A stretch of DNA of 64,000 bases from Aeromicrobium choanae (GCF_900167475.1 NZ_LT796768.1:2480001-2544000); one strand, 5' to 3'; numbered from the stretch's first letter, positions 35,494 through 46,841 are shown. The notes: generated by a model not told the origin, from the sequence alone. A program made the numbers and translations.

Positions 35494-36078
35494 ATGACCA
35501 GCTCGTTCCGCATCCCCGCCGCGCCGATGACCTCGCCGGTGGCACGCGCCGTCTCGGCGGCCGCTCGCCGCATGTACGGCCGCGTCCCGGACCTGGTGCC
35601 GGTGATGTGGCACCACCCGAAGGTGCTGCGCTCGGTACTGGCGTGGGAGCGGCGCGTCGGCACGTGGGACACGCTCGACCCGCACCTCAAGTCGTTCGCG
35701 GTGATGGCGTCGGCCGCGAGCATCGGGTGCAGCTGGTGCCTGGACTTCGGCTACTACCTGGCGCACGACGAGGGTCTCGATGAGCGCAAGGTGCGCGAGG
35801 TGCCGCGCTGGCGCGACTCCGACGTCTTCACGCCGCTCGAGCGCGAGGTGATGGCCTACGCGGAGGCGATGACGGCGACCCCGCCGACCGTCACGGACGA
35901 GCAGGTCGCGAGCCTGCGTGAGGCGTTGGGCGACGCGGCGCTGGTCGAGTTGACCATGATGGTGGCCGTGGAGAACCAACGATCGCGCTTCAACTCCGCG
36001 GCCGGCCTGGCCAGCCAGGGCTTCAGCGACGTGTGCGAGCTGCCGTTGGCGGCTGCCCCGACGATGGAGTCGCAGTGA
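35494..36078 (+). CDS. Carboxymuconolactone-decarboxylase-like (AhpD-fold) protein, ECF41 partner
   Basis: 194 residues from the ATG at 35494, with AAGGAGA upstream. The AhpD-type redox pair is Cys79-Ser-Trp-Cys82 in SIGCSWCLDFG, and the family pattern continues with PLEREVMAYAEAMTATPPTVTDE and LVELTMMVAVEN. CMD-fold proteins are one of the standard partners (COE proteins) of ECF41 sigma factors. The reaction is unknown but the CxxC suggests thiol redox. Overlaps the sigma gene by GTGA. Confidence 0.85.
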   Translation: MTSSFRIPAAPMTSPVARAVSAAARRMYGRVPDLVPVMWHHPKVLRSVLAWERRVGTWDTLDPHLKSFAVMASAASIGCSWCLDFGYYLAHDEGLDERKVREVPRWRDSDVFTPLEREVMAYAEAMTATPPTVTDEQVASLREALGDAALVELTMMVAVENQRSRFNSAAGLASQGFSDVCELPLAAAPTMESQ

Positions 36079-36941
36079 CCGACGTCCTGGCCGAGTTCAC
36101 GGCGCACCGTCCACTGCTGTTCACCGTGGCCTACGAGATGCTCGGCTCCGCGGCGGACGCCGAGGACGTGGTGCAGGAGGTCTGGCTGCGCTGGAGCGCG
36201 GACGACCGCGAGGACGTGCAGGACCCACGCGCGTACCTCGTGCGGATCGTCACCCGCCTGGCGCTCAACCGCCTGCGCTCACTCGCCCGGCAGCGTGAGT
36301 CGTACGTCGGCCCGTGGCTGCCCGAGCCGCTCGAGACGGTGCCCGACGTCGCCGACGACGTGGCGCTCGCCGAGTCGGTATCGACGGCGATGATGCTCGT
36401 CCTGGAGACGCTCGGCAGCACGGAGCGCGCCGTCTTCGTGCTGCGCGAGGTCTTCGACCTGCCCTACGACGAGATCGCCGCGGCGGTGGACCGCACGCCG
36501 GACAACGTGCGCCAGATCGCGCGGCGGGCCCGGGCGCACGTGGCCGCGCGTCGCCCTCGGTCGGAGGTCACGGCCCAGGAGCGCACCGAGGTCCTCGTGC
36601 GGTTCCAGCGAGCCATCGCCGAGGGCGACCTGCAGCAGCTGCTCGACGTGATCTCGCCCGATGTCGTGCTGATCAGCGACGGGGGAGGCAAGGCCAGCGC
36701 GGCGCGCCGGCCGATCCTGGGTCGCGACAGGGTGCTGCGCTTCCTGGCCGCCGTCATGCCGGCCGACATGCGGGTGGAGGCGGTGTGGATCAACGGCGAG
36801 AACGGCCTCGTGATCCGCGAGGCCGGAGCCGTGACCGCGATCGCGACCGCCGTGGTGGAGGGCGGCGTGGTCACGACCATGCACGTCGTACGGAACCCGG
36901 ACAAGCTCTCGCTGCCCGGGCCCGTCCGCCTCTCGCGCTGA
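36075..36941 (+). CDS. ECF41-group sigma factor with SnoaL-like C-terminal domain
   Basis: 288 residues from a GTG at 36075 overlapping the previous stop. Sigma region 2 is seen in LFTVAYEMLGSAADAEDVVQEVWLRW and region 4 in LPYDEIAAAVDRTPDNVRQIARRARAHV. The about 120-residue C-terminal extension is the SnoaL/NTF2-like domain that defines ECF41 (SigJ-like). It carries DGGGK and the NPDKL motif at 274-278, which controls activity. No anti-sigma factor is expected, because the extension does that job. It probably drives the 35423 promoter. Confidence 0.92.
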   Translation: MTDVLAEFTAHRPLLFTVAYEMLGSAADAEDVVQEVWLRWSADDREDVQDPRAYLVRIVTRLALNRLRSLARQRESYVGPWLPEPLETVPDVADDVALAESVSTAMMLVLETLGSTERAVFVLREVFDLPYDEIAAAVDRTPDNVRQIARRARAHVAARRPRSEVTAQERTEVLVRFQRAIAEGDLQQLLDVISPDVVLISDGGGKASAARRPILGRDRVLRFLAAVMPADMRVEAVWINGENGLVIREAGAVTAIATAVVEGGVVTTMHVVRNPDKLSLPGPVRLSR

Positions 36942-36943
36942 GC

Positions 36944-37705
36944 TCAGGAGAGCCTGCGGCGGTAGACCGTCATCGCGAGCACGTAGGCGGCGACGAGGAG
37001 CGCGACGCACCACGCGACCGCCACCGCGAAGTCGCTGCCGACGGGCTGCTGGTCGAGCAGGCCGCGGATCGCGTCGACGATCGAGGTGACCGGCTGGTTC
37101 TCCGCGAACGCGCGCACCGGGCCCGGCATCGTCTCGGTCGGCACGAACGCCGAGCTGAGGAACGGCAGGAAGATCAGCGGGTAGGCGAACGCGCTGGCCC
37201 CGTCGACGGTCTTCGCGGTGAGGCCGGGGATGACGGCCAGCCACGTCAGTGCCAGCGTGAACAGCACCAGCAGGGTGAGCACGCCGAGCCACGCGAGCGG
37301 TCCGGCGCCGGAGCGGAAGCCCATCAGCAGCGCCACGCCGACCACGACCGCGAGCGACACGAGGTTCGCCACGAGCGACGTCAGCACGTGCGCCCACAGC
37401 ACCGACGACCGGGCCACCGGCATCGACTGGAACCGCTCGAAGATCCCGCCCTGCAGGTCCATGAACAGCCGGAACGCGGTGTACGCGATGCCGGACGCCA
37501 CGGTGATCAGCAGGATTCCCGGCAGCAGGTAGTCGACGTACGCCTCCGTGCCGACCTCGATCGCGCCACCGAACACGTAGACGAACAGCAGCATGAACAT
37601 GATCGGCATGATCGTCGTGGTGATGATCGTGTCGGGGCTGCGCAGGATGTGCCGCAGCGAGCGGCCGGTGAGTGCCGCGGTGTCGCCACTGAAGTGCGTG
37701 GTCAT
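36944..37705 (-). CDS. ABC-2-type exporter permease (DrrB-like)
   Basis: 253 residues with six membrane segments: MPIMFMLLFVYVFGGAI, then DYLLPGILLITVASGIAYTA and late NQPVTSIVDAIRGLL, typical of DrrB/ABC-2 permeases. It is encoded with the ATPase (overlap by four bases) and should form a homodimeric exporter for a hydrophobic compound. It is the last gene of the PadR-controlled operon. Confidence 0.88.
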   Translation of the reverse strand: MTTHFSGDTAALTGRSLRHILRSPDTIITTTIMPIMFMLLFVYVFGGAIEVGTEAYVDYLLPGILLITVASGIAYTAFRLFMDLQGGIFERFQSMPVARSSVLWAHVLTSLVANLVSLAVVVGVALLMGFRSGAGPLAWLGVLTLLVLFTLALTWLAVIPGLTAKTVDGASAFAYPLIFLPFLSSAFVPTETMPGPVRAFAENQPVTSIVDAIRGLLDQQPVGSDFAVAVAWCVALLVAAYVLAMTVYRRRLS

Positions 37706-38454
37706 GCTGCCTCCCTCTCGAGGATCGCGAGGAACACGTCCTCGAGACTCGGCTGCTTCTCGACGTACTCGACCTTCGCCGGCGGCAGCAGCCGCTTGAG
37801 CTCGGCCAGCGTGCCGTTCGCGATGATCCGGCCCTCGTGCAGGATCGCGATGCGGTCGGCCAGGTGCTCCGCCTCGTCCAGGTACTGCGTCGTCAGCAGC
37901 ACCGTGGTGCCGCCGTCGGCGAGCTCCTTGACCGTCTGCCAGACCTCGATTCGTGCCTGCGGATCGAGGCCGGTGGTCGGCTCGTCGAGGAAGATCACCG
38001 GCGGGCTGCCGATGAGGCTCATCGCGATGTCGAGTCGACGACGCATGCCACCGGAGTAGGTGGAGGCACGGCGCCCGCCGGCCTCGGTGAGGTCGAACCG
38101 CCGGAGCAGCTCGTCGGCCACCGCGCCCGGATCGGGCAGGTGCCGCAGCCGGGCGACCAGGACGAGGTTCTCGCGACCGGTCAGCATGTCGTCCACGGCC
38201 GCGAACTGGCCCGTGAGACTGATCGCGCCGCGCACCTCGGCACCCTGCGTGCGCACGTCGTACCCGGTCACCGTGACCTCGCCGGCGTCGGCGCGCAGCA
38301 GGGTGGCCAGGATTCGCACGAGCGTGGTCTTGCCCGCCCCGTTCGACCCGAGCAGGGCGAAGACGGTGCCCGGAGCGACCTCGAGGTCGACCCCGCGCAG
38401 CACCTCCACCTCGCCGAACGACTTCCGGAGCCCGTGCACGGCGATGGCGCTCAT
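37702..38454 (-). CDS. DrrA-like ABC exporter ATPase
   Basis: 250 residues from the ATG at 38454, coupled by ATGA to the DUF1048 gene; a longer frame to 38760 is rejected. Motifs are Walker A GSNGAGKTT, Q-loop SLTGQFAAVDDMLTGRENL, signature YSGGMRRRLD and Walker B VIFLDEPTTGLDP. The C-terminal domain (VEKQPSLEDVFLAIL) is typical of daunorubicin-resistance ATPases. It powers the permease at 36944. Confidence 0.9.
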   Translation of the reverse strand: MSAIAVHGLRKSFGEVEVLRGVDLEVAPGTVFALLGSNGAGKTTLVRILATLLRADAGEVTVTGYDVRTQGAEVRGAISLTGQFAAVDDMLTGRENLVLVARLRHLPDPGAVADELLRRFDLTEAGGRRASTYSGGMRRRLDIAMSLIGSPPVIFLDEPTTGLDPQARIEVWQTVKELADGGTTVLLTTQYLDEAEHLADRIAILHEGRIIANGTLAELKRLLPPAKVEYVEKQPSLEDVFLAILEREAA

Positions 38455-38801
38455 GACTCCGCCCGTGCGATCGCCTCGTTCAGCCGCTCGCGCTCCTTCG
38501 TGAGCCAGCGGCCGGACGGGTAGTTCGTGATGAAGTCCTCCACGAACGCCACCGGGTCGTCGCCCACGATGTCGCGCACGGCGGTGCCGTCGGCGGCACT
38601 CTGCTCGAACAGCTCGACGAGGTCGTCGAACATCTGCAGCAGGCCGTCGGCGTCGCTCACGAACACCGCTCCCACCCGCAGGAGGTAGTGCTCGACGGCC
38701 TCCGCCGCCGCGCGGTGCGGCTGGGGGAGTGCCGCCAGGCGCGCCTTGTACTGGCGCCACTGCTTCTTCTCGCCGAACATCCGCGTGATCGGGTTCGTCA
38801 T
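38451..38801 (-). CDS. DUF1048 family protein
   Basis: 116 residues from the ATG at 38801, two bases after the PadR stop. It is helical with the family pattern QWRQYKARLAALPQPHR, VEHYLLR and a final FITNYPSGRWLTKERERLNEAI. DUF1048 proteins are regularly found between PadR regulators and DrrAB exporters, but their role is unknown; they may help the regulator or exporter. No membrane segment. Confidence 0.82.
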   Translation of the reverse strand: MTNPITRMFGEKKQWRQYKARLAALPQPHRAAAEAVEHYLLRVGAVFVSDADGLLQMFDDLVELFEQSAADGTAVRDIVGDDPVAFVEDFITNYPSGRWLTKERERLNEAIARAES

Positions 38802-38802
38802 G

Positions 38803-39132
38803 TCACTTTCCTCCTTCGTGGAGCTGCTCGAGCCGTTCGACCAGGAAGCCCCACGTCTCCCAGAACTCGTTGAGGTACTGCCGTCCCTGAGCGTTGAGCG
38901 AGTACACCTTGCGTGGCGGGCCCTTCTCCGACGTGACCTTCTCCACGTCGACGAGCCCGCGCTTCTCGATGCGGATGAGCAGCGCGTAGACGGTGCCCTC
39001 CGCGATGTCGGTGAACCCCTGGTCGCGGAGTCCCGACGTGATCTCGTACCCGTATGCCGGACGCGCCGACAGGATCGCCAGGACGATCCCCTCGAGCGTG
39101 CCCTTGAGCATCTCGGTCATGTGCTTGCCCAC
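38803..39132 (-). CDS. PadR-family regulator
   Basis: 109 residues from a GTG at 39132 with AGGAG 6 bases upstream; ATG at 39120 is an alternative. The winged HTH is clear: GTLEGIVLAILSARPAYGYEI, EGTVYALLIRIEKRGLV and KGPPRKVYSLNAQG. It is the first gene of the exporter operon and most likely represses it, releasing DNA when the exported drug binds. A long inverted repeat lies at 39157-39198 just upstream. Confidence 0.9.
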   Translation of the reverse strand: MGKHMTEMLKGTLEGIVLAILSARPAYGYEITSGLRDQGFTDIAEGTVYALLIRIEKRGLVDVEKVTSEKGPPRKVYSLNAQGRQYLNEFWETWGFLVERLEQLHEGGK

Positions 39133-39156
39133 GTCGCTCCTACGGCTCGGTGCTAC

Positions 39157-39198
39157 TACTCAGTGTCAGTGACTACCAGTAGATAGCAACACTGAGTA
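39157..39198. promoter_or_regulatory. 10-bp inverted repeat around the PadR promoter
   Basis: TACTCAGTGT (39157-39166) and ACACTGAGTA (39189-39198) are exact complements, with 22 bases between. Inside lie the shorter complementary pieces CTAC and GTAG. The block begins 25 bases before the PadR start codon and covers where the core promoter must be. It is the probable PadR operator. Confidence 0.65.
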
Positions 39199-39210
39199 CC
39201 TGTCAAGCAG

Positions 39211-39885
39211 TCACCCGGAGAAACGGTGTCCGATGCCCGGCTCGGTGACGAAGAGGGCCGGCTGGGACGGGTCCGGCTCGAGCTTGCGCCGGATTCCGGC
39301 GAGGTGGACGCGCAGGTAGTTCGACTGGCGTTCGTGGCCCGGGCCCCAGACGGTGCGCAGCAGCTCGGTCTGGCGGACGAGGCGGCCGCGCTTGCGTACG
39401 AGGGCGTCAACGATCTTCCACTCGATCGGCGTCAGGTGGATCTCGGTGCCGTCACGACTGGCGCGCGACTCGGTGACGTCGAGGACCAGACCACCGGTCT
39501 CGACGACCAGCGGGGGCTCGCTCGTCGTGGCGCGTCGCGTCATCACCCGCACGCGCGCGAGCAGCTCCTCGATCGAGAACGGCTTCGTGATGAAGTCGTC
39601 GGCGCCGAGATCGAGCGCCTCCACCTTGTCGTCGGGCTCGGTGCGCGCCGACACCACGATCACCGGCACCTGCGTGAACTCGCGCAGGCGCCTGAGCACG
39701 GTGATGCCGTCGAGGTCGGGCAGTCCGAGGTCGAGCAGCACCACGTCGGGCATGCGCTCGTCCACGATCTGTAGGGCCGAGCGTCCGTCACCCGCGGTCT
39801 CCACCTCGTAGTCACGGGCCCGCAGGTTGATGCCCAGCGTGCGCAGGATCGCCGGGTCGTCGTCGACGGCCAGCACGAAGGTCAT
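39211..39885 (-). CDS. kdpE: KdpE response regulator
   Basis: 224 residues. The receiver has the acidic pocket VDDDP and phospho-acceptor Asp52 (VVLLDLGLPDLDG), Ser/Thr in VVSAR and Lys in ITKPF. The OmpR-type winged DNA-binding domain shows LTPIEWKIVDALVRKRGRLV and SNYLRVHLAGIRRKLE, both near-diagnostic of KdpE. It is activated by KdpD, whose stop overlaps its start. The tandem CTTGACGC repeats before kdpF (46796-46824) are the probable binding site. Confidence 0.95.
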   Translation of the reverse strand: MTFVLAVDDDPAILRTLGINLRARDYEVETAGDGRSALQIVDERMPDVVLLDLGLPDLDGITVLRRLREFTQVPVIVVSARTEPDDKVEALDLGADDFITKPFSIEELLARVRVMTRRATTSEPPLVVETGGLVLDVTESRASRDGTEIHLTPIEWKIVDALVRKRGRLVRQTELLRTVWGPGHERQSNYLRVHLAGIRRKLEPDPSQPALFVTEPGIGHRFSG

Positions 39886-42410
39886 GGTCGCTCCTCGGTC
39901 GGTCGGGGCAGGTCGATGGAGAAGGTCAGGCCGCCGCCGGGTGTGGGCTCGGTGGTGATCGTGCCGCCCATCGCCTCGGTCAGGCCGCGGGCCACCGCCA
40001 GGCCGAGGCCGACCCCGTCCTTGCCGGGCACGTCGCCGAGGCGCTGGAACGGCGCGAAGATCCGCTCCAGGTCGCCGTCGCCGATGCCCGGGCCGGTGTC
40101 GGCGATCCGCAGCGTGACCCGGTCCCCGACGGTGGCGGCGTCAATGCGGATGCCGGCGTCGGGGGCGGTGTACTTCAACGCGTTCTCGCAGATGTTCGCC
40201 AGCACCCGCTCCAGGAGGCCGGGGTCGGCGAGCACGCTGACGTCGTCGGGGACCTCGATCGTGATCCGCTCGTCATGCTCCAAGGGCACCACGGCCGCGC
40301 GGACCGCTCGGGCCAGGGCGACCTCCGTGGGGTGCGCGGTGACCGCACCGGTGTGGATGCGGCTCATGTCGAGGAGATTGGTCACCAGCGCCGTGAGCCG
40401 GTCGGTGGACTCCTCGATCGTCTCGAGCAGGGCGGCCCGGTCGTCCGGCGAGAACGTGACGGTGGTGCTGCGCAGGCTCGCGACCGAGGCCTTCACGGCG
40501 GCCAGCGGCGACCGCAGGTCGTGTGAGACCGCAGCCAGCAGCGCCGTGCGCGTGCGGTCGGCCTCGGCCAGCCGGTGACGCTCGATCTCGGCCACGCGGG
40601 CTCGCGAGCGGTCGGCCATCACCTGCGCGTAGGCCGCGTAGGCGTTGAGCAGTCCCCGCTCGGACGCACTCTGCGATCCGCCGCGCAGCGCCAGCACGGT
40701 GCGGTCATCGATCGAGGTGGAGATGGAGCCGTCCTCCACGGTCGAGGGCGCAGCGCCGACCGCCGCGACCGCCTCCCAGTCGCCGGGGCCGTTCCGGCGC
40801 AGGATCGCCGCGCCGCGAGCACCGAACAGCTCCGAGGCCGAGGAGAGCAGCCCCTCGAGGTCGTCACCGGATGTCAGCAGGCTGTGCGCCAGCACGGTGA
40901 GGCTGTCGGCCTCGGCCCGCGCGCGCCGTGCCTCGGTCGCCCGCCGGGCCGAGTGGTCCACGACGCTCGCCACGGCGATGCCGACGAGGACGAACAGCAC
41001 GATGGCCGCCGCGTTCTCGGGCTCAGCGACCGTGAGCGTGTACCGCGGCGGCGTGAAGAGCACGTTGAGCAGCACGCCGCTCAGCACGGCCGACACCACG
41101 GCGGGCAGCAGGCCGCCGATCAGCGCTGTCGCCACGACGACCGTCATCAGCAGCATGGCCTCCGAGGGCAGCGCGTGCAGCGAGTCGGTCCACCACATCA
41201 GCAGGCTCACCAGGGAAGGGGCGAGCACCGCGAACGCGAAGCCGGCGGCGCGGCGCCGGGGACCGAGGTGGTGCACGCCCTGCTCCGGCCGGAAGCCGCG
41301 CCGCCGGGCGTGGTCGTGGGTGACGATGTGCACGTCGATGTCGCCCGACGCGCTGATGACCCGCTCGCCGATGCCGGGGCGCAGCAGGGTGGGCAGCCGC
41401 CCGCGCCGGCTGGCGCCGATGATCACCTGGTCGGCGTTCTCGGCGCGGGCGAACGCCAGGATCGCCTCGGCCGTGTCGTCGCCGAGGACGGTGTGGAAGG
41501 TGCCGCCGAGCTCCTCGGTCTTCGCCTGCAGGCGGGACAGGCTGTCGGGGGAGATGGTGCTGAGCCCGTCGTGCCGCGTGACGTAGAGCGCGAGCCACTC
41601 GCCGCCCGCGCGACGCGACGCGATCCGGGCCGCCCGTCGCATCAGCGTGAGGGACTCCGGGCCACCGGTGACCGCGGCCACGATCCGCTCACGGGTGGCC
41701 CACGTGCCGGTGATGTCGTGCTTCTCCCGATAGCGACCCATGCCCTCGTCGACCCGGTCGGCCAGCCAGAGCAGGGCCAGCTCGCGCAGCGCGGTCAGGT
41801 TCCCCTCGCGGAAGTAGTGGTGCAGGGCCGCGTCGACCTTCTCCGCGGTGTAGACGTTGCCGTGCGCCATGCGCCGGCGCAGCGCCTGCGGGCTCATGTC
41901 GACCAGCTCGATCTGGTCGGCCGCGCGCACCACCTCGTCGGGCACGGTCTCGCGTTGGCGGACGCCGGTGATCGACTCCGTGACGTCGTTGAGGGACTCG
42001 AGGTGCTGGATGTTGACCGTGGTGACGACGTCGATCCCGGCGTCGCGCAGCTCCTCCACGTCCTGCCACCGCTTCGCGTGCCGCCCACCCGGCAGGTTCG
42101 TGTGGGCGAGCTCGTCGACGAGCACGGCCGCCGGCCGGCGGGTCAGGATCGCCTCGAGGTCCAGCTCCTCCTGCACCGTGTCGCGGTACTCGACGCGGGC
42201 GCGGGGGACCACCTCGAGGTCACCCAGCGCGTCGATCGTGTGCGGGCGCCCGTGGGTCTCGACGAACCCGACGACCACGTCGGTGCCCCGCGCCAGTCGG
42301 CGGTTGCCCTCGTCGAGCATCGCGTAGGTCTTCCCGACCCCGGGGGCGGCTCCCAGGTACACGCGCAGGGTGCCGCGCTCGTTGGCCGTTCCCACGTGCT
42401 CAGTCTCCAC
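39882..42410 (-). CDS. kdpD: KdpD sensor histidine kinase
   Basis: 842 residues from a GTG at 42410. The order is: KdpD N-terminal domain with P-loop AAPGVGKTYA (21-30) and VDELAHTNLPGGRH; a universal-stress-protein-like domain about 245-365 (IIGASRRGRLP); about four membrane segments 388-485 (DUF4118); a GAF-like region; and the kinase with phospho-His630 in VSHDLRSPL, then an ATPase lid (IADTGPGIGDGDLERIFAPF). E. coli KdpD is slightly longer. It senses low potassium and passes phosphate to KdpE. Confidence 0.95.
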   Translation of the reverse strand: METEHVGTANERGTLRVYLGAAPGVGKTYAMLDEGNRRLARGTDVVVGFVETHGRPHTIDALGDLEVVPRARVEYRDTVQEELDLEAILTRRPAAVLVDELAHTNLPGGRHAKRWQDVEELRDAGIDVVTTVNIQHLESLNDVTESITGVRQRETVPDEVVRAADQIELVDMSPQALRRRMAHGNVYTAEKVDAALHHYFREGNLTALRELALLWLADRVDEGMGRYREKHDITGTWATRERIVAAVTGGPESLTLMRRAARIASRRAGGEWLALYVTRHDGLSTISPDSLSRLQAKTEELGGTFHTVLGDDTAEAILAFARAENADQVIIGASRRGRLPTLLRPGIGERVISASGDIDVHIVTHDHARRRGFRPEQGVHHLGPRRRAAGFAFAVLAPSLVSLLMWWTDSLHALPSEAMLLMTVVVATALIGGLLPAVVSAVLSGVLLNVLFTPPRYTLTVAEPENAAAIVLFVLVGIAVASVVDHSARRATEARRARAEADSLTVLAHSLLTSGDDLEGLLSSASELFGARGAAILRRNGPGDWEAVAAVGAAPSTVEDGSISTSIDDRTVLALRGGSQSASERGLLNAYAAYAQVMADRSRARVAEIERHRLAEADRTRTALLAAVSHDLRSPLAAVKASVASLRSTTVTFSPDDRAALLETIEESTDRLTALVTNLLDMSRIHTGAVTAHPTEVALARAVRAAVVPLEHDERITIEVPDDVSVLADPGLLERVLANICENALKYTAPDAGIRIDAATVGDRVTLRIADTGPGIGDGDLERIFAPFQRLGDVPGKDGVGLGLAVARGLTEAMGGTITTEPTPGGGLTFSIDLPRPTEERP

Positions 42411-42424
42411 CCGCGCCGGTGCGC

Positions 42425-43012
42425 CTAGCGGGAGGCACGGTCGACCGCGACGTTGAGCTCCAGCACGTTGACGACCGGCTCACCGTGGATGCCCAGGAAC
42501 CGGCGCTCGGTGTGCGTCGCGACGAGCTCCCTCACCCGAGCGACGTCCAGGCCTCTCGCCCGGGCGACGCGGGCGACCTGCAGGTCGGCGTACGCGGGGG
42601 AGATGTGCGGGTCCAGTCCCGAGCCGGAGGCGGTGACGGCGTCGGCCGGCACGTCCGCTTCGGGCACGGCCTCCGTCGCGGCCACCGTGCTGCGGCGTTC
42701 GGCGATCGTGGCGAGCAGGTCCTCGTTGAGCGGTCCGAGGTTGCTCGGTGCGGAGGCGAGAGTGTCGTGGTCGTTGACCGACGGTCGGGAGTGGAACCAC
42801 TGCACGCCCTCGAACGACTGCCCGAGGAGGCGCGAGCCGACCACCTGCCCGTCGACCCGCACGGGCTGGCCGGCGGCCCGGTCGCCCAGCGGTCGGGCGA
42901 CGCCCCAGACGGCCACGGGATAGGCGATGCCGAGGATGACGGTGAGGACGACGAGCACACGCAGGGCCGCGAGCGACTGGCGAGCGAGATCCGACAGTGA
43001 CGTGATGAGCAT
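42425..43012 (-). CDS. kdpC: KdpC, K+-transporting ATPase subunit C
   Basis: 195 residues. One N-terminal membrane segment (LRVLVVLTVILGIAYPVAVWG) is followed by the periplasmic/external domain with GSRLLGQSFEGVQWFHSRPS, ASGSGLDPHISPAYA and the late ELVATHTERRFLGIHGEP, all conserved in KdpC. It stabilises the KdpAB complex. It lies 5 bases after kdpB and 14 before kdpD. Confidence 0.95.
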   Translation of the reverse strand: MLITSLSDLARQSLAALRVLVVLTVILGIAYPVAVWGVARPLGDRAAGQPVRVDGQVVGSRLLGQSFEGVQWFHSRPSVNDHDTLASAPSNLGPLNEDLLATIAERRSTVAATEAVPEADVPADAVTASGSGLDPHISPAYADLQVARVARARGLDVARVRELVATHTERRFLGIHGEPVVNVLELNVAVDRASR

Positions 43013-43017
43013 GGTGA

Positions 43018-45035
<2,018 letters not shown>

Positions 45036-45039
<4 letters not shown>

Positions 45040-46667
45040 GCGAGGGCCTCTGCGATCGGTCCGAGGGCGAGAGCCGGGAAGTACGTGAGCGCCGTCATGA
45101 TGACGATGACGCCTACGAGCATCCCGACGAAGAGGGGACGGTGGGTGGGCAGGGTTCCGGCGGTGACCGGGACCTTGGCCTGCTGGGCCAGCGAGCCGGC
45201 CAGCAGCAGGACGAGCACGATCGGCAGCAGGCGGCCGACCAGCATCGCCAGGCCGAGGGTGATCTGGAAGAAGTCGGAGGTCACCGTGAGGCCACCGAAG
45301 GCGCTGCCGTTGTTGTTGGCGGCCGACGTGTAGGCGTAGAGCACCTCACTGAAGCCGTGCCCGCCCGGGTTGCCCATCGCCCCGGCGGTGGACCCGCGGG
45401 CGATCGCCACGCCGGTGCCGAGGAGCACGAGGGTCGGCGTGGTGAGCACGTAGAGCGCGACGAACCTCATCTCCCGCGTGCTGATCTTCTTGCCGAGCAG
45501 CTCGGGCGTCCGGCCCACCATGAGGCCGCACACGAACACCGTCAGGATCGCCATGACGAGGATGCCGTAGATCCCGGCGCCGACCCCTCCGGGGGCGATC
45601 TCGCCGAGCATCATGTTGACCATCACGGTGCCGCCACCGGCGGGCGTCATCGAGTCGTGGGCCGTGTTGACGGCTCCGGTGGACGTGCCGGTCGTGGCGA
45701 CGGCGAACAGCGACGAGGCCCACGTGCCGAGGCGGGTCTCCTTGCCCTCCATCGAGGCGCCGGTCACCTCGGCCCACGTGGTGAGCGAGAGGGAGACTCC
45801 CGCGAGGAACGTCATGGCGCCCAGCACCGCGAGGCCCTGCCGGCGGTGACCGACCATCGTGCCGAGCGTCCGTGTCAGGCACACCGGCAGCAACAGGATC
45901 ATGAAGACCTCGAGCAGGTTCGTGAACGCCGTGGGGTTCTCGAAAGGGTGCGCCGAGTTGGCGTTGAAGAAGCCGCCGCCGTTGTTGCCCAGCAGCTTGA
46001 TCGCTTCCTGGCTGGCGACGGGACCACCGGTCAGCACCTGCGAGTCGCCCATGAGCGTCGTCGCGGTGGTGTCGGTGAAGGTCTGCACGACGCCGCCCGC
46101 CATCAGGAGCACGGCGCCGACGAAGGCGACCGGCAGCAGCACGCGCAGGGTGCCGCGCGTCAGGTCGACCCAGAAGTTGCCGAGCGAGCCGCTGCGCGAC
46201 CGGGTGAAGCTGCGGATGAGTGCCACCGCGACGGCGAGGCCGACGGCGGCGGAAAGGAAGTTCTGCACCGCCAGGCCGGCCGTCTGGGCCGTGAAGCCGA
46301 GTGTGGACTCGCCCGCGTAGGACTGCCAGTTCGTGTTGGTGACGAACGAAATCGCGGTGTTGAAGGACATCCAGAAGGGCATGCCGTCCATGTCGCGGCT
46401 CATCGGCAGGTACGCCTGGCCGAGCAGGATGCCCATCAGCGCCACGACGCTGACCAGGGTGAACCCGACGACGCTCAGGACGTACGCCTTCGGGCTCTGT
46501 TCGGCGTCGGGGCTAACTCCGGTGGCGCGGTAGACGAGGCGCTCGATGCGCAGGTGGCGAGGGCTCGTGAAGACGCGTGCCATGTGGTCGCCGAGCGGCA
46601 CGTACGCCGCGGCCAGCAGCGACACGAGCACGGCGATCGACAGGAGCCCGGCGAAGGTGTCGGTCAC
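45036..46667 (-). CDS. kdpA: KdpA, potassium channel-like subunit
   Basis: 543 residues, about ten membrane segments, near the usual 557. Family blocks are seen throughout: [55 protein letters not shown] and [13 protein letters not shown]. The repeated GN/GG loops form the K+ selectivity filter of this channel-related protein. It is the high-affinity K+ entry site of KdpFABC and overlaps kdpF by ATGA. Confidence 0.96.
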
Positions 46668-46756
46668 TGGAAACGCTCCGGGAGGATGAGGGCCGCCAGC
46701 AGGTAGATCGCCAGCACGATCACCACTGCCGTCATGAGGCCGCTTTCGATGCTCAT
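46664..46756 (-). CDS. kdpF: KdpF, small stabilising subunit
   Basis: 30 residues from the ATG at 46756: one membrane helix (GLMTAVVIVLAIYLLAAL) ending in LPERFQ, the classic KdpF tail. A longer frame to 46885 is rejected. It stabilises the KdpABC complex and is the first gene of the operon, overlapping kdpA by four bases. Confidence 0.92.
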   Translation of the reverse strand: MSIESGLMTAVVIVLAIYLLAALILPERFQ

Positions 46757-46795
46757 GGAGCCAGCAAAGTGCCGAACGAGCGGCGCTCCGGGCGT

Positions 46796-46824
46796 CTTGA
46801 CGCGTTCTTGACGCCGCTTGACGC
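46796..46824 (-). promoter_or_regulatory. Three phased CTTGACGC repeats, probable KdpE binding site
   Basis: CTTGACGC (GCGTCAAG on the kdp coding strand) occurs at 46796-46803, 46807-46814 and 46817-46824, with 11- and 10-base periods. OmpR-family regulators bind such head-to-tail repeats at one turn of DNA. The array ends 40 bases before the kdpF start, right for an activator site abutting the -35. Confidence 0.65.
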
Positions 46825-46841
46825 AGGCTTGTCGGTCGCGC

